The notes beneath the pieces were generated by a model that saw only the letters and a program-made list of their open reading frames with translations, made no database searches and was not told the DNA's origin. DNA of 64,000 nucleotides from Sacculina carcini (lineage: Eukaryota > Arthropoda > Thecostraca > Sacculinidae). This document shows, piece after piece, positions 57,621 through 64,000 of this stretch. The stretch covers positions 1,615,798-1,679,797 of the forward strand of contig OU696578.1 in NCBI GenBank assembly GCA_916048095.2, written 5' to 3'. Positions within the stretch are counted from its first letter, which is position 1; the number at the start of each line of letters is the position of its first letter. The translations under genes were made by a program, and so were the position numbers.

Positions 57621-59729
57621 GTGTTGACTATGTCATCGGCCGAATTGAACGACACATGTTTGGCGCAGGTCATTGGCCCGACAAAGGTCAATGACCCGGA
57701 CATTCGGCGTGAAATAGCCAGCGGCGCGGCGTTGGCATCCAATCAGCGCCGGCTGCGAGGTCTCCGTCAGCTAGTTTGCCGCAACTTGACCGACGTATCA
57801 GTTGATACGGCGACTGCGGCGGTGTGTGTGGCTCCGGCGCGCTACTTTTTCACAGTTAGTGTGGTGTTGTGTTGCGAACAACATCAACAACAACAACAAC
57901 AACAAAGCTCGCATGAACATCGCACTCAGCTGGTTTATCGCTCCGAGTTTTGTTGGCTGCTGGACGGACATGCCGCCTGGGAGCCGCTCGACGCCGTAGA
58001 ACTGGCCTGCAGCGGTCTGTGTTTGTCTTGTCGCTGGCTGACGGTGTGTGTGTACTGCACACGCGGCAATATCGTGCGGTGCTTGTTCACCTGGCGTGTG
58101 TATTTACCAGCACTGGTGCCTGTCGATGCAAAATGGCCGCTCGCGTCCAATTCCCTACTGTTCAGCCACAATGGCCAGTGGTTGACGGAGCGTCAGTGTG
58201 TACTTGACGCTCCGGCGGGCACGGCGGCCTCGTGGTGGCAGATGCGACCGCCGCTGACCGTCTACGTGCCGGTGGACGCGGCGGTGGAGGCGGCCGCACC
58301 GGCACTCATGGAGCGGCTGCATCGGTGTCAGCATGAGCGCCGGCGCTGCGAGGTGCTGATTGAACACAGTCGACGCGAGGCCGGCCGGCTGTGGCGCCAT
58401 GAACCGGTGCGACGGCGGCGAGAACACACAACTCTGCTGGCGCGGCGGCGGCAATTGCTGGTGTTGTTGCGGCGAGAAGTGACGCAGCGGCGTGCGACAG
58501 TGGCGCATCTGCACCAGCGTTTAGTCGAGCTGCGCCGTCAGGTTTCCAGCGAAGGCGAGACGATGCGTCAGCTACACACGGCACTGTCGCACGATCTGGT
58601 GGCGCTGGATACGTGGCGGCGGCGCTGTCTCACCAGACTGTACCAGCACTATCTGCAACAACTAGCGCAGCTCAACTGGCGGCGACGGCGTCTGTGCGAC
58701 ACGCTGCACGTGGTCTTTCCTATTGCACGCTGTTATCCGTCGTCATCGGTGGCGGTGACGGCTGGATCTTCTTCCGTCCAGCTTGCCGCATCGGCTCCGT
58801 CAACGCTGGAAGACTCCGCCGCCGCTCACGCAGACCTCTGTATTGTCAACGTGTGCGTGCCCGATGCCGACCATTTGATTAGCGGAGGCGGTGTATCACC
58901 GGCCACGATGGCCGGTGTTTGCGAGCGAGGCAGCGCGGCCGTGGCTCTGTCGCACGTGGCGCACGTGTTGTGTCTGCTGTCGTGGCTGTTGCACGTACCG
59001 TTGCCGTGTCGTCTACAGTGGCGACAGGCCGAGTTCAGCGTGTGTGATCCACAACATCAACAACAGCAGCAACAGCAACAGCGAAGGCAAGGATCGCTCG
59101 ACTCGGCGTTGGTTCTGAGCGGCGGCGGGCGCGACAGCCGTCATCTCGGTCACGCACTGCAGCTGCTCAATAAGAACATTAGTCAGCTGCGCTTGCATTG
59201 TGCGCTGGACACGCCGCGGCCCAGCATGTCGCTGGCCAACTTGCGCGGCCTGCTCAACGCTTGCCGAACATCTTCGCAGTCATCGTCGCAGGCCGAGACG
59301 GTGAATATCCCGTGCGATGACTCACAGTGGCTGTCCAGTTGGTGTCAACCTCCACCGCGTCCGTCCAGTGCGGCCTCCTGGACCGACGGCGTGTCTACAA
59401 CAGCATCAGAGACGACGACGGCGGCGGCGCAGAACTCAACTGACCTGCCGCGGGGCGGGGTGGAAGATGATGATGTCAACGGTAGCGCAGATGATACATT
59501 GTCAGTGGAGCAAGCAGAGACAGCTGAGGAACAATTGAGCGCCGGGATATCGCCGTGTGACGTCACTCCGTCTGTTTCGACCAATGACGACGCTGAACAA
59601 GTACCCTTGTCCCATAATCACGCGGACAGTGTATGTGTGGACCCCTCGTGGGGCACAGTCACATCACGGGTTCAACTCTTGCAGCAGTCGAAAAGTTTCA
59701 AGTTGCTCGTCAAACGACCGTCCGATTAG
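57621..59729 (+). CDS. UVRAG: UVRAG, UV radiation resistance-associated protein
   Basis: 702 residues, one exon. UVRAG joins Beclin 1 and VPS34 in the class III PI3-kinase complex II, acting in endosome maturation and autophagy. A C2-like domain spans about 45-205 (LRGLRQLVCRNL near its start, SNSLLFSHNGQWL near its end). An Arg-rich coiled coil follows (about 225-365: RRCEVLIEHSRREAGRLWRH, LLARRRQLLVLLRREVTQRR). LAQLNWRRRRLCDTLHVVFPI-like sequence leads into the C-terminal BARA-type region (HVAHVLCLLSWLLHVPLPC, QLLNKNISQLRLHCALD). The tail is Ser/Thr/Gln-rich and acidic. Vertebrate UVRAG is about 700 residues with many exons; here there is none. It is tail to tail with ABI. Confidence 0.85.
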   Translation: MLTMSSAELNDTCLAQVIGPTKVNDPDIRREIASGAALASNQRRLRGLRQLVCRNLTDVSVDTATAAVCVAPARYFFTVSVVLCCEQHQQQQQQQSSHEHRTQLVYRSEFCWLLDGHAAWEPLDAVELACSGLCLSCRWLTVCVYCTRGNIVRCLFTWRVYLPALVPVDAKWPLASNSLLFSHNGQWLTERQCVLDAPAGTAASWWQMRPPLTVYVPVDAAVEAAAPALMERLHRCQHERRRCEVLIEHSRREAGRLWRHEPVRRRREHTTLLARRRQLLVLLRREVTQRRATVAHLHQRLVELRRQVSSEGETMRQLHTALSHDLVALDTWRRRCLTRLYQHYLQQLAQLNWRRRRLCDTLHVVFPIARCYPSSSVAVTAGSSSVQLAASAPSTLEDSAAAHADLCIVNVCVPDADHLISGGGVSPATMAGVCERGSAAVALSHVAHVLCLLSWLLHVPLPCRLQWRQAEFSVCDPQHQQQQQQQQRRQGSLDSALVLSGGGRDSRHLGHALQLLNKNISQLRLHCALDTPRPSMSLANLRGLLNACRTSSQSSSQAETVNIPCDDSQWLSSWCQPPPRPSSAASWTDGVSTTASETTTAAAQNSTDLPRGGVEDDDVNGSADDTLSVEQAETAEEQLSAGISPCDVTPSVSTNDDAEQVPLSHNHADSVCVDPSWGTVTSRVQLLQQSKSFKLLVKRPSD

Positions 59730-60300
59730 AGACGGGTCGTCACACGTCGTGCCGGGTATACAAACGAAGCTGGTTGGGTCGCGCATAATGTGGCGCAATT
59801 TTTGCGTCTTGGCGTCATTTTCACGCCGGTGTTTTAGTCCACGAAATACGGGAATCGCACAATTAATACGAGTTGCAATCATATGTTTTATAGTCAGTGG
59901 TGTATTTTCAGCAGTGCGTTTTAAGCCGTGTTATGAGTTACCAAACTAGTTTTCATTTCAATGAGCCATTTGAATTCAGGGAATTCAACGTTTAATATAC
60001 ATATTTTGATCTTTGTATTTTGTGGGACAGACAACACACTACAACAATTGGGCACAAGGGCATTATTTGGGCACAAGCCGATTGGATGGGCACAAACATC
60101 TTAAAACAAAATTTGGCGTTTATTTCCAACGATAATTAGATGTCGAAAAACACGTAGACTGGTAAATTCCAAATTGTGCACAAAAACCCAAAAATTGACG
60201 ATAAACAAATTACTCATGGAAAATAATCACTAGTGTAAATAAACCTCTTGGCTGATTGACATATAAATAATGTGATAAAATGCTCACGCATACCCACACA
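59730..60300. other. Downstream of UVRAG, nothing recognised
   Basis: AT-rich, no gene. AATAAA near 60236 could be a poly(A) signal on plus. Confidence 0.4.
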
Positions 60301-60617
60301 TTCTGACACACACAACACACACACACACATATATTGACACACCCACACACACACACATACTGACACACAACACACACACACTGACACCCACACATATACT
60401 GACACACCCACACATACTGACACACCCACACACACACACACACACATACTGACACACACACACACATACACACCCACACACACATACTGACACACATATT
60501 GACACACGCAACACACACATACATATTGACACACAAACACACCTATTGACACACCCACACCCTGACACATACTGACACACCCCCACATACTGACACACCC
60601 ACACACACTGACACACC

Positions 60618-60650
<33 letters not shown>

Positions 60651-60930
60651 TGACACACCCACATACACACATACTGACACACACAACACACACACACACA
60701 CATACACACCTGCACATATATACACACACACACACATACTGACAGACAAGACACCCACACTGACACACACATACTGACAGACAAGACACCCACACTGACA
60801 CACACACACACCCACACTGACACACACATACTGACAGACACACACACACCCACACTGACACACACATACTGACAGACACACACACACCCACACTGACACA
60901 CACACACACCCACACTGACACACACACGTG
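60300..60930. repeat. CA-rich minisatellite, CACCCACACTGACACACACA units
   Basis: About 630 bases of repeats with GACACACCCACA and ATACTGACAGACA variants. It abuts the ABI stop codon. Long frames on the minus strand (Val-Cys-rich) are artefacts. Confidence 0.92.
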
Positions 60931-60931
60931 T

Positions 60932-62428
60932 CTAGGACATGAGCGGCTCGACATAGTTGCCTGGAAAGAGGCCCGTCACTCCGTCCATCACACCCTCCCA
61001 CCATCCATCATCGTTCTTCTTCAGCACGTAGATGACCGAGTTCTCGGCGAAGCTCAGCTCGTCGTCCTTGTCGGCCGTGTAGTCGTACACGGCCACCACC
61101 TTCTCCACGTAGTGCTCGGGCACCCAGCTTGGCACACCGCCGCCTCGTCCGCCGCCAGCCGTCATCACATTGGTCGCTGCCACAGCCGCCCCGCCGCCTC
61201 CATAATGCAGTGATGACGTGTCACTTCCACCGCCTCCACCGCCGCCGGTCGCCAACGAAATGGCGTCCAGTTCGGGCGGCGGCGGCGGTGGCAGCGGTGA
61301 CGCAGACTCGCCGCGACTCAGCCGCCGCTCCACGTCGTACAGCGACGCGACGGACGCACGAGCCCCGCCGCCGCCGCCACTGCCGCCGCTGCCAACACTT
61401 CCACGCAGTCGCAGCGTGTTCAGACCGATCATGGCCGCCGCTACTCCATTGCCACCGCCACCGCCGCTGCCGTTGTTCATCATGTTGACAGAGTACTGCG
61501 CGTGTACAGCTGATCGATCGCCGGTGGGCCGATGACGCGCCACCGCAGCCGAGTCGTGGTGATGCAGCGGCTGTACCAGACCGACTTGCGGCGTGGACGG
61601 CGGCCGCTGCATGCCGCTCGAGTAGCCGCCGCCACCGCCGCCGCTGCTATTCGACAAACGACGGCTCGCTCCCACGGCGTAGTTGCTGGCGCCGGCAGGG
61701 ACCTGCGGAGGTGCAATGGCCGGCGGCGCTCGGTACTCCTTGTTGGCGCGCGATAGAGTGCCGCTGCCAGCAGCCACAGCACGCATGGCCAGTGGAGGAG
61801 TGGGCGGCCGCGTGGAAGGAGCCGGTCCGGCACCTCCGCCGACTCCACCGCCAACGCCGCCGGCAGCCAACAGAGAGCCGGACATTTGCCGGGCGCCGCG
61901 AGTTAGCGTCGATTGTGAGCCGTGCCCTGTCATGCCGGCCGACGGCTGCGGAGCGGCGAACACACGCACAGAATGTCCGATGTTGTCCAGCACGGAAAAG
62001 TCCACCGGGCGCCGGGTGTACTTGATCGGACGTTCCGGATTGGCCGGAGCGATGATCTTGAACTGCCGCGTGGTCGCCTTGTTAGTGGTCAGCACGCCTA
62101 TCTCCCGCCTCGCCACCTTCTCCTTGTGAATCACCACCGTCTGCGCAATGTTAGTGATCTGACTGGTCATGTCGGCTAGCTGTTGTTGCTGCAACTCGAG
62201 CATCTGCACGAAGTTGTAGGCGAGCGTGTTGATCTGGTAGGCAACGCTGGCCAGACTCTGAGTGGCAAAGTTCTTGGTCTCGTCGAGCGCGGCGCGGCGA
62301 TTTTCAGAGTTGGCGTAGTTGCCCTCGCAATACTCGGCCACACGCTCCAGATTGGTGTAGCTATCGGCCAGATCCTGACGGCCCTTGGGAATCTCCTGGG
62401 TGACCAGCGAATGCAGGTCGGCCATCAT
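60932..62428 (-). CDS. ABI: Abl interactor (ABI1/2/3 homologue)
   Basis: 498 residues without introns. ABI is a subunit of the WAVE regulatory complex that controls Arp2/3 actin assembly. N-terminal helix: LVTQEIPKGRQDLADSYTNL, RVAEYCEGNY, NFATQSLASVAYQINTLAYN. The Abi homeodomain-homologous region is almost identical to the family: HKEKVARREIGVLTTNKATT and KIIAPANPERPIKYTRRPVD. The middle is Pro-, Ser- and Gly-rich with long Gly runs. The SH3 domain (about 441-498) reads KVVAVYDYTADKDDELSFAE, DGWWEGVMDGVTGLFPGNYV. The start is Met 62428 or Met 62425. It lies 313 bases downstream of the GST gene on the same strand. Confidence 0.95.
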   Translation of the reverse strand: MMADLHSLVTQEIPKGRQDLADSYTNLERVAEYCEGNYANSENRRAALDETKNFATQSLASVAYQINTLAYNFVQMLELQQQQLADMTSQITNIAQTVVIHKEKVARREIGVLTTNKATTRQFKIIAPANPERPIKYTRRPVDFSVLDNIGHSVRVFAAPQPSAGMTGHGSQSTLTRGARQMSGSLLAAGGVGGGVGGGAGPAPSTRPPTPPLAMRAVAAGSGTLSRANKEYRAPPAIAPPQVPAGASNYAVGASRRLSNSSGGGGGGYSSGMQRPPSTPQVGLVQPLHHHDSAAVARHRPTGDRSAVHAQYSVNMMNNGSGGGGGNGVAAAMIGLNTLRLRGSVGSGGSGGGGGARASVASLYDVERRLSRGESASPLPPPPPPELDAISLATGGGGGGGSDTSSLHYGGGGAAVAATNVMTAGGGRGGGVPSWVPEHYVEKVVAVYDYTADKDDELSFAENSVIYVLKKNDDGWWEGVMDGVTGLFPGNYVEPLMS

Positions 62429-62741
62429 GGTTGCAAGCGTTCACACAGCGCACCACTCACATACACACTCACACACACAGGCACACACACACGCGCGAGC
62501 ACAAAAGCCAGTACGTATCTGTAGATTGAAAACCACACACAACAAACGCAAAGTCAATGTGGTTTATTAGCAGGCGCTCGTAAAACCATACCGTAGGTCC
62601 AACATACACACACACACACAAGCTGAACACACACCCTACACCACACCCATTACCCGCCGATTTAAATAGACGTTCACTATTTGTACTAGCTCCTGAGTCA
62701 TGGACACACACACATACGCGCACACAGACACATAGTGGATA
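62429..62741. other. Spacer between GST and ABI
   Basis: CA-rich with several short (CA)n runs (62455-62495, 62605-62620, 62703-62733). Holds the ABI 5' region; no motif stands out. Confidence 0.5.
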
Positions 62742-63428
62742 TTACTTGGCCGATCCGCCCATTGCCTTCTCGACCAGTTGTTTCATCATAGCCACACCGG
62801 GACCGTTGATCTCGTTGAAGTCGGCAATCTCCGCTGACACGCGCTGCATCCACTCAGCGACGGCAGGATATTGGTGCAGCGACATTTTCCGCTCAAACGC
62901 GCCGCACGTCGACACGCTGGCCGCCGCTGAATAGTCGATCAGCGAGATTTGATCACCGGCCACGTAGCGTGAGCTCTGCAAGAAGTAGTCGAGCATCTCG
63001 AACGAGTCGAGGCACTTCTGCAGTGCGCTAGCGTTGTCCTGCCAAACGCCCGAGAAGACAGCGATGCGCGCGTACTGCGACAAATTGTGCAGCAGCGAGA
63101 AGTCGAAGAACAAACGCTGGTCGTAGACAGCGCGCCGCCGCACGTCGGTGGGGATGAGAGGGGAATGGGGGGCGAACTTGCCTACTAGATAGTGAGCAAT
63201 AGCACGACTTTCCCACAACACCACTCGGCCGCCAGGCGCCTGATCGTCTTCGTGCTCGATGGTCGGCACGGTGTGCATTGGATTCAGTTGCAAAAAATCG
63301 GGTTGCACGTGTTGCAGCTGCAACGGGTCGCAAGTGACCAGGCGGAATGTGGCGCCGACCGCGCGACCCACCAGACGCACGAACCGCGACGGCGGACTCC
63401 ACGGCACGTGGTACAGTGTGATTGACAT
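62742..63428 (-). CDS. Glutathione S-transferase, theta/delta-like
   Basis: 228 residues, intronless, cytosolic. The N-terminal thioredoxin-like domain starts ITLYHVPWSPPSRFVRLVGR, with Ser in SPPSR as likely catalytic residue. It has LNPMHTVPTIEHED (cis-Pro loop) and VVLWESRAIAHYLVGKF (glutathione Glu-Ser). The C-terminal helical domain includes YVAGDQISLIDYSAAASVST, the conserved capping motif, and YPAVAEWMQRV. Length is normal. Class assignment is by eye: delta/epsilon/theta features, or a bacterial-like GST. It shares its strand with ABI. Confidence 0.85.
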   Translation of the reverse strand: MSITLYHVPWSPPSRFVRLVGRAVGATFRLVTCDPLQLQHVQPDFLQLNPMHTVPTIEHEDDQAPGGRVVLWESRAIAHYLVGKFAPHSPLIPTDVRRRAVYDQRLFFDFSLLHNLSQYARIAVFSGVWQDNASALQKCLDSFEMLDYFLQSSRYVAGDQISLIDYSAAASVSTCGAFERKMSLHQYPAVAEWMQRVSAEIADFNEINGPGVAMMKQLVEKAMGGSAK

Positions 63429-63470
63429 CGACGACGGCTACGAGAACAGTGCACAAACAAGCAAGCTACT

Positions 63471-63488
63471 ACACACACAGACACAGAG

Positions 63489-63523
<35 letters not shown>

Positions 63524-63543
63524 CACACACACACACACACACA
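63471..63543. repeat. (CA)n/(GA)n microsatellite
   Basis: CA and GA runs between the GST start and the LINE fragment. Confidence 0.88.
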
Positions 63544-63544
63544 G

Positions 63545-64000
63545 ATAGTGGTTTGGTGTCCCCACGAAAAGCGTCTGGTAAAAAAAATTGAAAAGATGCA
63601 AAGACTGGCCACCAGGCTTGTACCAGAGCTGAAAAGCTTCAGTTACGAAGACACGCTAAATGCGTTGAAATTAGCGACGTTGGAAGACAGGAGGACACGG
63701 GGTGATCTCATTCATATTTTTAGGAAGATAACAGAAACCACAGCTCAGCAGGAAATTGGACTGATAAAGCAGGATAAAGGAAGGGGAAACGGCAAGAAGC
63801 TGAGAAAACCTCGGTGCGAAAAAGACATCAAGAAATACAGTTTTCCATTCAGGCGAATTGACGTTTGGAATAAATTACACAGGACTATCGTAAAGGCCAA
63901 AACTATAGGAGAGTTCAAAAATAAATAGGATATTCAGTGGGAAAGAGACAGGACAGTCCGAGCGTAAGCTCATTTCCTGTACCACAACTAGGTAAGCACA
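63545..64000 (+). mobile_element. LINE RT C-terminus and 3' end
   Basis: The open frame to 63928 has VVWCPHEKRLVKKIEKMQRL, LATLEDRRTRGDLIHIFRKI and KYSFPFRRIDVWNKLHRTIV, a LINE RT C-terminus of the family also at 11957-12391 and 48308-48530. The 3' end is GGACAGTCCGAGCGTAAGCT, CTAGGTAAGCACA at the window edge. The coding part shows no stop, so the insertion is young. Confidence 0.78.

Noticed and set aside
60210-61004. Cys/Val-rich minus-strand frames up to 246 residues
   Set aside because: They read through the CA minisatellite; composition is wholly repeat-driven.
61129-62129. Arg/Pro/Ala-rich plus-strand frames
   Set aside because: Antisense of the GC-rich, Gly-rich middle of ABI.

Overview
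The window is nuclear DNA of an invertebrate animal. It holds animal housekeeping genes with spliceosomal introns (PIGG, TMEM209, SNX4), an axonemal-type dynein heavy-chain tail, an Abl-interactor and UVRAG. It is also dense in animal-type transposable elements and (TG)n/(CA)n microsatellites. I cannot name the species; a marine or lophotrochozoan-like invertebrate would fit but is not shown. All gene calls rest on protein similarity recognised by eye, with splice sites placed by reading frame, phase and conserved residues.

Layout. 0-3.4 kb: a complete Ty3/Gypsy insertion (minus strand) with identical LTRs and a 5-bp target duplication. It has lost its reverse transcriptase in frame and sits in the arm of a ~1-kb palindrome (3.4-4.4 kb). 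4.4-8.3 kb: LINE 3' ends, an internally deleted LINE and eight copies of a ~157-bp tandem repeat. 10.4-29.5 kb (+): a 12-exon PIGG gene (GPI ethanolamine-phosphate transferase). Its introns contain an intronless antisense gene for a degenerate ADAM/ADAMTS-like protein (18.3-19.3 kb), SINEs, MITEs, LINE ends and a complete Tc1/mariner-like transposon with its transposase (26.4-28.3 kb). 30.5-34.2 kb: a second LTR element cut off in mid-RT. 34.6-43.4 kb (+): a 10-exon TMEM209-like gene with a ~1.8-kb array of 20-bp satellite in one intron. 44.6-53.0 kb (-): a 9-exon SNX4. 53.4-63.4 kb: five genes without introns, namely a DNAH6-like dynein tail (+), a BUD23-like methyltransferase (+), UVRAG (+), ABI (-) and a GST (-). 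The window ends in a LINE 3' fragment.

How the genes relate. They are unrelated housekeeping genes rather than one pathway. PIGG acts in ER GPI-anchor synthesis. SNX4 and UVRAG both belong to endosome and autophagy trafficking. ABI is a WAVE-complex subunit. TMEM209 is nuclear-envelope associated in other animals. SNX4 and the dynein-tail gene are divergent with about 0.47 kb between their start codons. TMEM209/SNX4 and UVRAG/ABI are tail to tail.

Most notable: (1) most 3' splice sites of the three intron-bearing genes, on both strands, are preceded by (TG)n rather than a pyrimidine tract, and several of the same introns carry (CA)n just after the donor; (2) a transposase-bearing element and a short MITE share a design of inverted arrays of 21-bp subterminal repeats; (3) a stem-only dynein; (4) a catalytically dead metalloprotease-like gene nested in PIGG; (5) two recently inserted Gypsy elements with complementary internal deletions.
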